Source: Micropterix aruncella | Lineage: Eukaryota > Arthropoda > Insecta > Lepidoptera > Micropterigidae | Assembly (NCBI GenBank): GCA_944548615.1 | Contig: CALYMY010000021.1 | Span: forward strand, 1 to 64,000 | DNA: 64,000 nucleotides | Direction of reading: 5' to 3' | In this document: positions 43,060-55,670 of the stretch, in pieces | Layout: each line of letters begins with the position of its first letter | How positions within the stretch are numbered: position 1 is the stretch's first letter | Notes under the pieces: model-generated | What the model saw: the letters and a program-made list of their open reading frames with translations, nothing else | Databases searched by the model: none | What the model was told of the DNA's origin: nothing | Made by a program: the position numbers and the translations under genes

Positions 43060-44935
43060 GTTAACGACTTTAAAATAAATAAATAAATCTCTATACGACA
43101 TTCACTGTTATTTTGACCGAGTGACGGTCATCTTAAATCTGAAAGCCCCAGTCTGCACTGGACCAAAGTTGTTTTGTAAATGTTTTTGTTTTCGTCATAG
43201 TCCACACGAGGATGAGCGAGTTGGATTGAGTACCTTGGAGTGCCAGTGCAAAAAGGCTTCATGCGTGGTGTTTCAGGCTGCCTCGAGCACAATTCAATCC
43301 TGCCTGCGACAGTACGAATGCCAAATCAACGTATGCTGGCTTGAGACCTAGAGAACACTTTTGCGTCAATCCGACAGTCTCCTCGACGTTGCACTTTGTA
43401 GCACAGGCATATCATAAAAATGAAAAGTCGTAGGTCTTCACGATTCATGCAAAAATGAAGCTTAGCTATCTCCATTTATTAAACTTTTTACAGTGGAACT
43501 GCCGCCCAGAGACGACTGGCTAAAAAGCCAACTGCAATGGGAGTCCGGTAGCCTTAACCCCTCACGTTGCGAGGTAAAAACTCACCTATCACGTTTGCGC
43601 GCGACATATTCGGGCAAAAAATCGACGCGAGTCAACGGCCTTGAGAAAAACGATCATAACTTATAAACCACTAAACGGATTAAAAAAAGATAAAGAGAAA
43701 AATGATCGCATTGAAATTTGACATATAAAACATTATAACCTTATCTCGTAAAACAATTAAGATAATAATGAATAAATATTACAAAATTGGCAAACTGAAA
43801 AAACTCGCCTATAAAATCATTTCGATTTTTTTGTCACAAAATACGTAAAATATGCAAAAATTGTAAATACAGTTATGTTCTTTATTAAATGCTTTACCAA
43901 AACGATATTTTTTTTTTACTTATTTGCATACAAAAATATTTATTTATTCAGCCAAGAAAAATTTTATGTGTTCTCGTAAAAAAAAATTTTTTTAATTTTT
44001 AATTTGTGACTACTTATGGTATTTTTTTATATGAAATTCTTTCAAAATAACTTTATTACTACATCACACTTCTTAGAAATCACACCAGAACTTTGAGCTT
44101 TGTCTGATATTATAGAAAAATCTAAAGTTTTGAGAGTTTCCGCGTCCGAACTTAATAATAAACTTTGAATGCTCATAATATAAAATTCGTTAGATTTTTT
44201 CAATTATATTGTCTTATCATAGACTTATTATATGTCTAATAACTAATTACTATACTCCAAAGAGTCACATTTCATCGAAAAACTATGGAAAATCGCACTT
44301 TATTCTCTCATAGTAATTATCAAAACAAGTTTCTTTGCGCGATTCATTTTACAAAACAAGATATAATTTTCAAAATACGCCTAATTATGTGATAACTTAG
44401 GATGTAAATGAAACAATACTTATTTTGTTAGTAAATTAAAGCGACATTACGTCATATTTCGCAATATATCGGGATATTTCATAAACATTACAAAATAATA
44501 ACAACCATTTTTTCGCGAGCCGTTTGTTGTCGCCTAAGTGTTTTCTTTAAAAATTCGTGAAAAACAGCAAATGGACTATCTCAAATGATTAATCCTTATT
44601 CCGAAACTACTTAAAATGCATATTACTCACTGTTCTCCAGTAAATAACACTCAAAAACTGCACACACACACTTTTTATCACTAATTCCGCGGAGCCGTTC
44701 GCGGCCGTGCGAATGCCGACGGGAGACTAGGCGTTTGACGTCTATGCTAACTTTTTAATCGCCGTTCGATTTATTCGCCGGTGGCCGCCGAATTAAAGAT
44801 TATTTGGCCACATCGTTCAGCCGTCAGAAAGCATTAAGTACGACGTTTCGAATCGTAAATTGCATTTTTCGCAGCGGCGAGCGCGATATCCAGTAGCGGA
44901 CGTTTCGGATTTTACGCGGCCGCCATACATGTCCC
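43060..44935. other. No gene; AT-rich repeat with TTAA-type start
   Basis: From 43554 TTAACCCCTCACG resembles a TTAA-element end, and 43620-43790 resembles the inside of the MITE at 54828-55130. A GC-rich block near 44690-44940 has no frame. The right end of any element is unclear. Confidence 0.4.
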
Positions 44936-44942
44936 CAAATGG

Positions 44943-45870
44943 ATGTTACGTGCGGTGCGGGTTAAATGGTATACTGATGGGTCCAAATCGGGACTTGACG
45001 TAGGCTGTGGTATATATGGAGAGCGACCAAACTTCGAAAGAAGAGTAAACTTGGGAAAATACGCCTCCATATTCCAAGCGGAGGTTTATGCCATTATTGA
45101 ATGTGCGGATATCAACCTCCAAAAGGACTACTCCAACCACCGTATCTATATCCACTCGGATAGCAAAGCAGTTCTTATGGCACTAGCCTCGAATACCATT
45201 AATTCAAAGCTAGTGCAAAACTGCATATCACTACTGAATTCCCTGGGCGAAAAGAACAGGGTAATTCTAAGATGGGTTCCCAGCCATGCAGGAATCGAGG
45301 GAAATGAAAAACCCGACGAACTTGCTAGGACGGGAGAAAAGGGAACGTTATACGGCCCTGAAACTTGCTGTGGCGTACCAAAAAGCCTTGCAAACCTAAT
45401 GCTCAAACAAATGTGTTTAGAACAATCCGTCAACCACTGGAACACGCCAGGGTTGAATCGGTAGACCGTAAGACGGCCAGTGAGGCCCTATCGCTAAATA
45501 GGAACAATCTACGCTTACTGGTGAGGGCGCTCACGGGGCATTGTGGCCTGAACAAACACATGTTCAACCTCAAGTTCAGAGACACAAAAATGTGCAGGTT
45601 CTGCCAAGGGGCAGAGGAAACTCCCAGGCACCTCATGTGCGAGTGTGGCCCGCTGATGCGTAAAAGATACACCCACTTGGGTGGTCACTACCTCCAACCT
45701 GAGGAGGTAAAACAATCTGGCGCCAAAAGCCTGCTGCGGTTCTTAAATGACACGAGGGTTAGCGCAGAACTATAGTAGGTGGCGAACACAATAGATCAGC
45801 AATGGTCGCAGTGTTACAAGGCTCATAAAGACCTTAGAAAAGCCCCACACAACAAATATCTCCATTGATT
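44943..45870 (+). pseudogene. LINE-F: RNase H domain and C-terminal finger, one frameshift
   Basis: KWYTDGSKSGLDVGCGIYG, IFQAEVYAI, IHSDSKAVLMAL and SHAGIEGNEKPDELA form an RNase H. After a frameshift near 45450 the frame reads RALTGHCGLNKHMFNL and CRFCQGAEETPRHLMCECG, a C-C-H-C finger. The 3' UTR ends near 45868. Same family as 61400-62150. Confidence 0.85.
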
Positions 45871-46040
45871 ATATACTATATTAGATTGGTCAACGTCATA
45901 CTACAATTTGGCAACCAGAATTTTACTATGAAATAAAACATGTAGATGGCACTCGTAGTTCAAAAAAATTATTAATTTTCTAATACTATATTCAATGTTC
46001 AATTCTACTAATACTATATTATGGCAACTTGTGTTATATG

Positions 46041-46238
46041 GGGTCCGGCATACTGGTCCGACGTACGCAACGTACGCAACGCATTATGACATCTGGCCCT
46101 TGTATTTGAATTAAAGCAGACACACTTATCATACGCAACACTGCATGAAATAAGTGCGTCTGCTTCCATCTGAATTCAAAGGCCAGATGTCATCATGCGT
46201 TGCGTACGTTGCGTACGTAGGCCCAGTGTGTCGGACCC
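46041..46238. mobile_element. Palindromic foldback MITE, 198 bp
   Basis: Two arms of about 88 bp are near-perfect inverted copies, beginning GGGTCCGGCATACTGG and GGGTCCGACACACTGG, with GTACGCAACGTACGCAACG inside. Centre is only about 20 bp. Confidence 0.88.
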
Positions 46239-46339
46239 TTAACAGTATGGCGGCGCTTACTGTAGAGGCGATCTGAATACACCTATACGGTATAAAATAA
46301 TAATATACTAACAAACGAATATTTAAATTATAGCTCTTA

Positions 46340-47201
46340 TCTATACTAATATTATAAAGAGGTAAAGTTTGTGACGTTGTAGGAAGTAATCTCTGGATCT
46401 ACTGAACCGATTTTGAAAATTCTTTTACCAATAGAAAGCCACGTTATTTGTGAGTGTTATAGGCTATATATTAATTCGAAAAATGAAAATACTTTTTCGT
46501 GGTAGTCAAATTTGCAAAGTCGGAGAAAAACGGTCGAACGAAAACGTTTCTAACAAACGCTGCTTTAACGATGAGAGATATATGATTAAGTTCTAGAGAA
46601 AAGTTGTAGAGTTTAATAATGCCTACAAAAAAGTCAGCGACAGCATATGTCTTAATTTTATATTTAAGTCACAAAAAGTAGTTTTTTATATTAAAAAAAA
46701 TAACTTAAATCGTTAGGTCATGTGTATTGGTCATATTATCAACAATTATGAATTCATATCAAAATAAGCAAATTTATCGTCTCAAGTGACTTTTCAACAA
46801 AAGACTTCCCTTTTATTGCATATAATTTCCATTTTACTGCATAAATGGTTAAAGAGATAATACGACATAGGTATGGAATCGCGTCCGTATCTCGGGTTGG
46901 AACTCCTGACAATATATTTTGGTACCAAATAATAACATTACATCTAATATAGTATACAAAGAAGATTTGAACAATTAAAATAAACATAATTTATTCAATC
47001 ATAATCATTTCATTCACTCATTTGAAACCCGGTAATATAGCCAAATTGGCATGCAAATACATACATGCATATGCTGTAAAAACATAACCCTCCTTTTGGC
47101 AGTGAGGAAATAAATCATAGCACTAAGTACTAACCGAACCACACTTATAATTTCATCGCAAGTAAAAATGTTTACCGGCCAACGAAGTGGGCCTGGTCAG
47201 T
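46340..47201 (+). mobile_element. Non-autonomous Helitron
   Basis: Starts TCTATACTAATATTATAAAG after an A, as at 50654. Ends near GTGGGCCTGGTCAGTT, a decayed form of the GGTCAGCTAGT end at 51991-52001. No Rep/helicase coding. Confidence 0.75.
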
Positions 47202-47299
47202 TATTTACATAAAGATGTACATTAATTATTATTTGGTATACAGGTTTCAATATGTAATAATTACGCGCCATAATTCAGATAGACTATAACATAGGATAT

Positions 47300-47690
47300 T
47301 GAGAGAGTGGCAAAGCGTATCTTTTACGCTGAACTAAAGAACGGCAAGCGGAAACAAGGCGGCCAGCTCCTCAGATACAAGGATGCTCAGAAGAGGCATA
47401 TGAAAAGGTGCAACATTGAACCCTCTCAGTGGGAGAGTAAAGCGAAAGATCGCCCAGGATGGAGACTGCTAGTGCAGGGCAATGTAGATGATTTTGAAAA
47501 GAAGAGGCTGCTCGACTTAGATGCCAAGCGCGACGAGCTAAAGGCCCGACCACCGGCGGCCATAAAGTATAATTACGTCGATGGTGTCTTGACTTGCGCT
47601 AAATGTGCACGCATATTCAAAGCCAAGATCGGCTACATCAGTCACCTGAGGGCACACCAGCAAAACCCCCAACGATAAACAAAAAGAATC
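47300..47690 (+). pseudogene. LINE-H C-terminal fragment with zinc finger
   Basis: Frame 47307-47678 reads [29 protein letters not shown] and [21 protein letters not shown], a C2H2-like finger. This is the common C-terminal end of one class of LINE RTs. Not a host zinc-finger gene. Confidence 0.7.
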
Positions 47691-48769
47691 TAGAATGCAA
47701 TCGCTATGGCCGAATACGGCTAGAAGGATATATATAACATAGCATTCTATCGCTTCGTATTATTTGCCATTTAATCGGCCTATATAAAAAATGCGATATA
47801 TAGCACTAATAATTGAATATTATTATTTTTATCATTGGTTAAATTATTGGCTTTTTATGGTCAATCAGTCCTTTATAAAAAAAAAACATTAGCTATCAAT
47901 TTTATTATAGATAGCCGAATAAATTGCTATTAGTTTGGTCGTTGCTGCTATTAGCGCCACCTGCATTTTGACATTTCAGAAGGGTTGCGAAATCGTATTA
48001 TGGAGTTGAGCAATGTAATACCAAATATAATCAATGCTATCGCCATAGTAAAATAAGAACAGTATAACATCTCCATAGTACGCACTGATTTCGCTCTCAT
48101 ACAAGCACCCGTTGTCCGTACTCTACCACTACATAGATTCTTGGGCGCCTCGGTGCTAGCCAGTTAAGGCTGTCGCGCGACAGCTAAGTATACGAAAGTG
48201 GAATGTTTTCTGTACAGGCTGTAATGCAACCTATCAGAAATTACATTTACGAGAGCTTATTGTTCATTTGCATAGGTAAGTATGTGTCTAAGTAAGTAGG
48301 TGCATAGGTATGTAAGTGCGTAGGTAGGTAGGTAGATGTGTTTTTGTTATGTACCTACTTTAACTTACTAAAATGTAGGTATTTTGAACACATGCAACAA
48401 GTGATGAATGCTGTCACACAAAGTCAGCACTAACTCATATATTCTGTTACAGTACAATTTAGGGAACCGACTCTTGATCTATAAACCAAAAATACCTAAA
48501 CATTGAATTGCATTTCTGATTTAATGGGATCACAACTTGTCAATTGTGTATTTGTTGTGGCAACCCTGGTGGTTCAGCGAAGCGTAGGTACTTATTTCGA
48601 AAACGGGCTCGAGATGTCCTACTGATGTTATTTTACAATGCTATCGCTCTACAAAGGCTTTATCGGTGCCTCCGCCAGTAGCGAACTTTTATTTGCCCTT
48701 GAGTAACTGACGGGGGATTGGCAAGGGGCAGATAATGACCATATTGTATAAAGTACTCGGAGCATATGT
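47691..48769. other. Repeat-rich, no gene
   Basis: 47760-48060 matches the repeat at 38860-39110. 48250-48350 holds a GTAGGT/TAAGTA-rich simple-sequence patch. No coding signal. Confidence 0.4.
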
Positions 48770-49375
48770 GAGGGCTGGCTAAAATCACAGTTCAACACCT
48801 ATCCGGCAGCCTCCATGCAGAAGTGCGGGTTCGGGTAGGACCCTGGCCTGTGGGCCAGTTCTCCTAGGTATCGATCTTCGGGCGCTCATGGACGCCGTGT
48901 CAGCTAATCGACTGTGCATTCTGACTAATAGTCAAAGGAATCTGGAAATGGCTTTGTTTCCAATAGAGCAGGGCGGTTGTTTACCTTATGGCAGCTGCTC
49001 TTGTGACGACCATTCGGCTACCCGATGCCGGGTGAACAGCTGGGCAAAGGATGCCGTGGTCCGCGATAGATTCGGTGAACACAGAATCACCGCTACGCAA
49101 GGGAGGACCGCGCAAACGACTAATCTGTAACCAGTCGGTAGGCCGGAGATATCTGACCATAACTGGTAGCGAGGGTCCTTGGTCTGCCAGCTGGATTAAC
49201 TACCCGGTGGCGGGCGGTAAGGCTTGGCCTCTCGCGGGCTAGTTGGTGGAGCTAGAGAGTGGGTTTTTCATTGTCTAAGTCTTCTACGCTCATCCGACGG
49301 CTGAAAGAACGTCCCCATAGCGTCATACCAGCCTGGGATTACGGGTTCGCCCGTTGCAGACGACACTGCCCAACT
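48770..49375 (-). mobile_element. RTE 5' region copy
   Basis: Minus-strand copy; its start block is at 49336-49352 (GGGTTCGCCCGTTGCAG). No ORF. Confidence 0.7.
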
Positions 49376-49497
49376 ATACAAAGTACTCATTTTATATTGC
49401 GTCGGAGACGTGGACCCTGACAGCCGATGTACCGAATCCTGCTGGGCACAACACTGACAAAAAACTAACTTATACATACCTAAACTTACATACTTAC

Positions 49498-49681
49498 CGC
49501 TAAATCAAGAAGATAACACAATGCTAACGAGCATTCTTTATAATCTCCTTCATCCTGCGATATAGCTGTTGTAAGCAAATCTGAAGAGAGCGAGTCTGCC
49601 TCCAATAACAACTCATCCAGTTCCTTTGAAGATTTATGGGATTTCTTCGCTAAATATCCGACAGCAGTTAAAATAGCAGAA
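49498..49681 (-). CDS. Separase N-terminal / three rows-like gene, exon 8
   Basis: Acceptor AATATTTTTCAG before 49681 and donor GTAAGT after 49498. 184 bp, enters in phase 2 and leaves in phase 0, exactly what exons 7 and 9 require. Reads SAILTAVGYLAKKSHKSSKE, then LDELLLEADSLSSDLLTTAI and a helical end DYKECSLALCYLLDLA. It has no start codon of its own and is overlapped by an antisense open frame, so frame-based gene finding misses it. Confidence 0.8.
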
Positions 49682-50045
49682 CTGAAAAATATTTCAAAGT
49701 CTGTTCAGCTCATGGCGACAATAACAACCGGATCTATAGGTCGACTAAGCGGGCTAGACCATGATATAGAAAGAACAGTTATCACTTCGCTCCCCGTTTA
49801 CAGTCATAGAGTTCTTGTTATCGGTGAAAATCAATCAATTCATTCTTCATTTGCCCAAAGACAATTCACTATATAGCACCTAAAATATTTAACCGTCTTG
49901 ATGACGAAATAAAGGAAATAGAAAATACCATTTTATTCAAAAAAAAATATTAAAAAATTACTTCTTGACGACATAGGTCGTTCAAGGACAGAAAACGAAC
50001 TTCTGCAAGTCATATATTAAAAAAAAAATATATTTTTGCATAACT
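49682..50045. other. No gene seen
   Basis: Intron 5' of exon 8. The plus-strand open frame continuing from the exon's antisense is a shadow. Confidence 0.4.
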
Positions 50046-50523
50046 TTACTATTATCCTACTACACAATATTATAAACGCGAAAGTTTGTATGTATGTATG
50101 GATGTTTGTTACTCTCTCACGCAAAAACTACTGAATGGATTTTGATGAAACTTTACAATAATATAGCTTACACATCAGAATAACACATAGGCTATAATTT
50201 ATAAAGATATAGTCTGAATTGTCTAAAATATAACGATAACTGTCAAGTAAGTAGGAAAAAAAACTAAGAAATTGACATTCGAAATTTAAATTCTATACTA
50301 CTATCCTAATAATATTAAAAACGCGAAAGTTTGTATGTATATATGGATGTTTGTTACTCTTTCACGCAAAAACTACCGAATGGATTTTGATGAAACTTTA
50401 CAATAATATAGCTTACGCATCAGAATAACACATAGGCTATAATTTATAAAGATATATGGTTTTTTATCATCATTATCACAATTTTCCATCACCACGCGGG
50501 TGAAACCGCTGGGCGCAGCTAGT
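50046..50523 (+). mobile_element. Two short Helitron-type MITEs
   Basis: 50292-50523 starts TCTATACTACTATCCTAATA and ends GGGCGCAGCTAGT. A second, truncated copy of the same sequence occupies about 50046-50215. Confidence 0.7.
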
Positions 50524-50644
50524 ACATACATATGCAGTAAAAATATAACCATCCTTTTAGCAGTCAGGAAATAAATCATAGCTCATAATTTTATCACAAG
50601 TAAAAATGTTTACCGCCCAACGAAGTAAGCACGGATCAGCTAGT
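50524..50644 (+). mobile_element. Helitron 3' end fragment
   Basis: Matches 51860-52001 and ends GCACGGATCAGCTAGT. Confidence 0.65.
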
Positions 50645-50653
50645 ACTATATAA

Positions 50654-52001
50654 TCTATACTAATATTATAAAGAGGTAAAGTTTGTGATGTTTGTTGGAG
50701 CCTCAGTCCAACATACCCACAAAAAAAAAGTAATTTCTACAGAATCGAAACCGCAAATTCGCTCGAATATACACGAGGCAGCTGCAATTGATTTCCAACT
50801 AAATTCGGCATTTTATGCACAGTCAAACGATGACTAATGTCATTTCTCCTGATCGATACGATTTAACACGCTTATTTCTCACCCTACTTATAACTATTGC
50901 GTCACTGCATACCATATAAAACGAAGTACATTTCGATCGATCAATATCATTCCCTGGAGGACAGTAACCGCGCATTAACAAGTACTCGCGCTCTACACTT
51001 CACTTCGAGTCAACAAATCACGCATAGTATACGCGGTTATCATTATCTTCGAATCTATCGCGGCGCTTCACACTTCGCATACACAACTACGGCTTCACCT
51101 CGCGCCCACACTACCAACACAACGGCGAAATATCAATCAAGGCGTTACGAACTGGCAACCTACTACAGACCTTCTGAATAAATACTTCAACTTCAACATC
51201 CACGACTTTCAATAACGGAGAAAACTTCTTGATGAGGACCACCCTTCGCTCACAATCAATTGGAGTCTAGTGAAGGGTGGCCACTCTGACATGTTGTAGG
51301 AAGTAATCTCTGGATCTACTGAACCGATTTTGAAAATTCTTTTACCAATAAAAAGCCACGTTATTTGTGAGTGTCATAGGTTATATATTAACCCGAAAAA
51401 TGAAAAAACTTTTTGGTGGTAGTCAGATTTGCAAAGAAATCGGGGAATAAGCGGTCGAACGAAAACGTTTCTAACTAACGCTGCCTTAACGATGAGAGAT
51501 ATATAATTAAGTTCTAGAGAAAAGTTATAGAGCTTGATAACGCCTACAAGAAATTCAGCGACAGTATATGTCTAAATTTTATAGTTAAGTCAGAAAAAGT
51601 AGTATTTTATATTTAAAAAATAATTTAAATCATTAGGTCATGTTTATTGGTCATATTATCAACAATTATGAATTCTTATCAAAATAAGTAAATTTATCGC
51701 CTCAAGTGTTTAAAACAAAAGACTTTTCCCTTTTACTGCATATAATTTCCCTTTTACTGCATAAATGGTTAAAGAGATAAGACATAAATAAGACACTCAC
51801 AAGAAGACACTCACAAATAACGGTAATATAGTCAAATTGGCATGCAAATAAATACATACATACATATACAGTAAAAATATAACCCTTATTTTGGCAGTCA
51901 GGAAATAAATCATAGCACTCAGTACTAACCGAACCACACTCATAATTTCATCACAAGTAAAAAGTTTTACCGCCCAACGAAGTGGGCACGGGTCAGCTAG
52001 T
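50654..52001 (+). mobile_element. Non-autonomous Helitron containing a solo LTR
   Basis: Starts TCTATACTAATATTATAAAG and ends GGGCACGGGTCAGCTAGT at 52001. Without the LTR it is about 750 bp and matches 46340-47201. Confidence 0.8.
50693..51291 (+). repeat. Solo LTR, 599 bp, TGTT duplication
   Basis: Begins TGTTGGAGCC and ends CTCTGACA. TGTT is present at 50689-50692 and 51292-51295; excising one copy restores the Helitron sequence seen at 46370. It has TATAAAA near 50917 and AATAAA near 51177, so promoter and polyadenylation signals are in LTR order on the plus strand. Unrelated to the 266-bp LTRs at the left end. Confidence 0.88.
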
Positions 52002-52139
52002 ATGATATAAGATATTAAAGAAAATGTACTATATTGTAATATAATGCAAAAGAATAATACTATAATATATTTAGACGCTATATTTATATATTTGTGTATG
52101 TAAATATATGTATGTGTGTATGTGTATATGTATCTATAT

Positions 52140-52330
52140 TAGTACCTACGTCAGTTAGGCTTCTCCACCTAAGTCAGAAAATAAGTCGAATGCCCTGATA
52201 CAGGCTATATTTGGCCTAGTTGGGTATGCGCTGAGAATGGTCATGTGGGCCGTTGTCTCTTCGCACCATTACTTGGTATGACCATTTTTATGTGTTTTAT
52301 AATTATGTTTGAAAGAAATAAATAAATAAA
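52140..52330 (+). mobile_element. LINE 3' UTR with (AAATA)n tail
   Basis: ATGCGCTGAGAATGG-type LINE 3' UTR ending GAAATAAATAAATAAAATAA. Confidence 0.5.
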
Positions 52331-52394
52331 ATAATAAATAGCATCGCAGCGTCCTCATACGAAACAGAAGGTGTGTTCAAGAAATAGCATCATT

Positions 52395-52520
52395 ATAAAA
52401 CAAATTGGGAGTACACGAGGAGCTAACCCAGCTACAATCAGAGCCTCAGCTCTAGGTCTATGCATCTTGCAGCGGAATATGCTGCTCATAATTGAGAGCA
52501 GTCATTTTAGTGTAGTAATA
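52395..52520 (+). pseudogene. LINE RT fragment
   Basis: Reads RGANPATIRASALGLC followed after a frameshift by AAEYAA-like codons, a conserved C-terminal segment of Jockey-like RTs. Confidence 0.55.
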
Positions 52521-53023
52521 AACGTTCTATATAAAGAGATATATTCATTGGTATACAGCTATTGGAAATATGGGCCCAAAATGCCTATTCTCATTTGCTT
52601 GTCATGGTTTAGCTCCAAATCTTTCAATATTAATAAACTACTTTTCGCCATCCAGATTGATTGCCGCTGTTCACATTTTTTCTTGCACTTCTTAACACTA
52701 AATATACCGCACTGATTGCTACAAGTTTACACTCGTCCATCGTCGTCTCCAGCGGACACTGTCAGCAATCAAAATTGAATAGACGAAAGCCCATAAAGTG
52801 TAGACTGCATGTGTGATAAGGCATTTAATAATGCATGCGCTAGACGCAAGATGAAATTGAAAGTGACGATGCAAGATGAAGATGAAAGCGCACGAGTGGG
52901 GACACACCTTTAGTTGTCTTCTTAATACCTTTTGCTATTATCATTTCTGAAGAATAAGGTGATAAATCACTAACTGACTCACTTCACACAATTTTTTAAT
53001 GAAAAACAAAAAGCAAAACATAC
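52521..53023. other. No gene seen
   Basis: Intron sequence between LINE debris and exon 7. Confidence 0.4.
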
Positions 53024-53183
53024 CTATTTTTCAAGACGATTCCAATTCTTGCCGCTGCGTAAGCGAGCTTGATGGCATCGCTCAAAACGTTATGTGTCCT
53101 CAGTAGTCCAAAGTTCGCCAAAAGTAATTTTAAACAAGAGTCGATCAGTTTGCGGCTGTCTTCTGGGATACTTAATGAACGAC
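53024..53183 (-). CDS. Separase N-terminal / three rows-like gene, exon 7
   Basis: Acceptor TTTTTCTCTTCAG, donor GTATGT. 160 bp, phase 1 in, phase 2 out, matching exons 6 and 8. Reads RSLSIPEDSRKLIDSCLKLL, then LANFGLLRTHNVLSDAIKLA, amphipathic helices. Confidence 0.8.
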
Positions 53184-53454
53184 CTGAAGAGAAAAAAGTA
53201 ATACATATTGTGCTACATTGGCGATGTGCTGTAAATCTACATCAAATAATTTCTTATGTGAATTTGGCACCATTAGTTGGAAATACCAAGTAGTCATTTA
53301 GTAGTGACTAACAGATGTTGCTATAAATGTCCCCAAATTAGACAGATAATAAAATAGACTGGGATATGTTAGAAAGTACTCGTATACTTGATAGAATATA
53401 CTCGTTACTCGGTAATTAAATAAATATTATACGGGTATGTAAAGCATCTATTTC

Positions 53455-54125
53455 CACTGGAAGGTAATGCTTCATGACGCCAGAGATGCTGAAATTTTAT
53501 TTTAATGCCTTTCAGCATACACTTCCAGACCCCAGTAACCTCGCTCGTTGGAGCTATGCCGAGGATAGTTCATGTCCCCTTTGTAGCAATACACCTTGCA
53601 CAGCTGGACATATTCTAGCTGGCTGCAAGGTGGCCTTAGATCAAGGACGGTACACTTACCGCCACGACAAAGTTCTTGCTGCTATTCGCGAGGTAATTAG
53701 CCTCTCAGTGGCTCGTGCCAACAAGGGTTTCACAGTACCCTCCAAACCACCAATACAGTTTGTGCGGGATGGCTCTAAATGTAAAAAACATTTCACTACA
53801 AAACCTTTCTCAATAATCGAGAAAGCTTTCGATTGGATTCTGGAGGTCGATTCTGTCTCTAAGCAGTATAAATTCCCTGAAAATCTCTGATGCGCAGCCC
53901 TCCGTCCAGATATACATAACTCGTTACTCTATATCTCGGAAGATAGCCCTTATCGTAGAATTAACTGTTCCATGGGAATCAAATGTCCCAAAAGACCACG
54001 AGTACAAATTAAATAAATACCATGACCTCGCAAATACCATCACCCGGAACGGCTTCACTGTTCATTTTCACGCGGTGGAAGTTGGCGCTCCGGTCGGTGA
54101 ATTCCATGGCAGCTCCGTTTGTATT
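53455..54125 (+). mobile_element. LINE-E copy, RT C-terminus
   Basis: Frame 53474-53890: NLARWSYAEDSSCPLCSNTP, CTAGHILAGCKVALDQGRYT, a C-C-H-C finger of a LINE RT. It ends at the shared block CCATGGCAGCTCCGTTTGTA. The 3' UTR carries an internal deletion relative to 12356-12690. Confidence 0.82.
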
Positions 54126-54823
54126 TTATTTTATCTAATAATAATTTCTATAAAAACATGGCAATAAAATCAAAATTATCAATTATCAAAATGATTTCAC
54201 GAATTTCAAATGCCTTTTTTCAGGACCTTCTAATTGTTGATCGATTGATTAATAGTCGATCGTCAACAACGAAGAAATTTTCCATCGACTGTTATCGATA
54301 GGCGGTACGCTCTGGTATTATAGTACCTTGCGGAGTGTGTGGCAATATCTAGTCGATTTCAGTGTGACATACAAAGTACGCGACGTTAAAACGCAACGCT
54401 AGTAAAGCTTAGCGCGGCGCTAGGTACGCGTTCTGTTTGGCGACGCCTTTAGTAATAACACTGATAGTCCACTACTTGTTACCAATGGTAAAAAGCCGCT
54501 GCTGGAGTGCAGATTTCACATAAATTTCCCTTCCGAACAGTTTACTAAAGAAGTAGACACTTTGCTTTATAACTACAAATGATCATGAAGTCTTTATTTT
54601 ATTTTATTTTATTCGGGAAACAGACAGTACAAAAAACATATGTACTAAATCAAAATATAACAAACCTAAACCATTTATATGCTTCCACCAATAGTACGTT
54701 ATTCTATATAAAAGAAAAGTTTAAAATATACAAGCATTTTTTAAAGTGAAATTATTAGGGTTTTTAAATAAACAGAAAATATTCTGAAAATTAATTGCTA
54801 AGATACTAAATATACTAAGACAG
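54126..54823. other. No gene seen
   Basis: AT-rich intronic sequence; a GC-richer patch near 54380-54450 has no frame. Confidence 0.4.
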
Positions 54824-54827
54824 TTAA

Positions 54828-55130
54828 CCCTTGGAGTAAATGGGTATTTTCATGGATGCATCTGTCTCTTTTGCAGGATTTTCGGCGACATCGACTTAAA
54901 GTACTATAACTACGAAACTACTACACCAATCATAAAAAGAACAACTGCACAATGATTGCATTGAAATTTCGAATATAGAATATTGAAATATCATTTTGTA
55001 AAACAATTAGATAATTATGAATAAATATGAGAACGTCAAAGAAGTGAAAAAAACGCGACCAGATTTGGTCGACTCGTACTCAACGGATAATTGTTTCGCG
55101 ACCAGATTTGGTTGACTCATACTCAACGGG
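54828..55130. mobile_element. TTAA-flanked MITE, 303 bp
   Basis: TTAA at 54824-54827 and 55131-55134. Ends CCCTTGGAGTAAATG and inverted CCCGTTGAGTATGAG. A block starting GCGACCAGATTTGG occurs twice, 50 bp apart, near the right end. Confidence 0.7.
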
Positions 55131-55419
55131 TTAAGACAGCTAAGACAGTTCAAAGTATTAAAAGAGTAAATATAAAGTAAATAGAGCAGGAAAAAAAAAC
55201 AGTAAATAGATTCATAAACATGTATATTAATATGGTAATAAATGAAATAATTATTAAATAGATTGTGATAAGAACATAAAATATACAATTATGTAATGAC
55301 ACATTTTATGAGAACGAAAAATATAAAAAAGGAATAAGTTATGTAAATACAAAGATAAGAGGAGAATAACTATTTTCATAACAAACAGATTACCTAATTA
55401 AATTGTAATATATTCTTAA

Positions 55420-55670
55420 CCCTTCAGGCCTCGGCCCCTCAGCCGATTGACAAGTTGATGTCCCAAAAAATTTTAGTAAAAATTAGTAAAAAAAATGAAT
55501 TATGACACTGTCTCACCAAAACATTAATTACTGCCAAACCACTGTACCCATAAATAAAATAAAACATATTAACATAATAAAATAAAACAAATTAAATTGA
55601 ATCGTGAATTAAATTGAACCACACACTGAATCGTGTTGTGGCCGATATCGGCCAATCGGGGCTTGAGGGG
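55420..55670. mobile_element. TTAA-flanked MITE, 251 bp
   Basis: TTAA at 55416-55419 and 55671-55674. Ends CCCTTCAGGCCTCGG and inverted CCCCTCAAGCCCCGA. Confidence 0.75.

Noticed and set aside
47307..47678. Host zinc-finger gene
   Set aside because: The block order is that of a LINE RT C-terminus, and the fragment sits inside a dispersed repeat.
49568..49880. Plus-strand open frame of about 100 codons
   Set aside because: Antisense to host exon 8, whose phases and splice sites are far better supported.
50897..51181. 94-codon frame
   Set aside because: Lies wholly inside the solo LTR and has no protein character.
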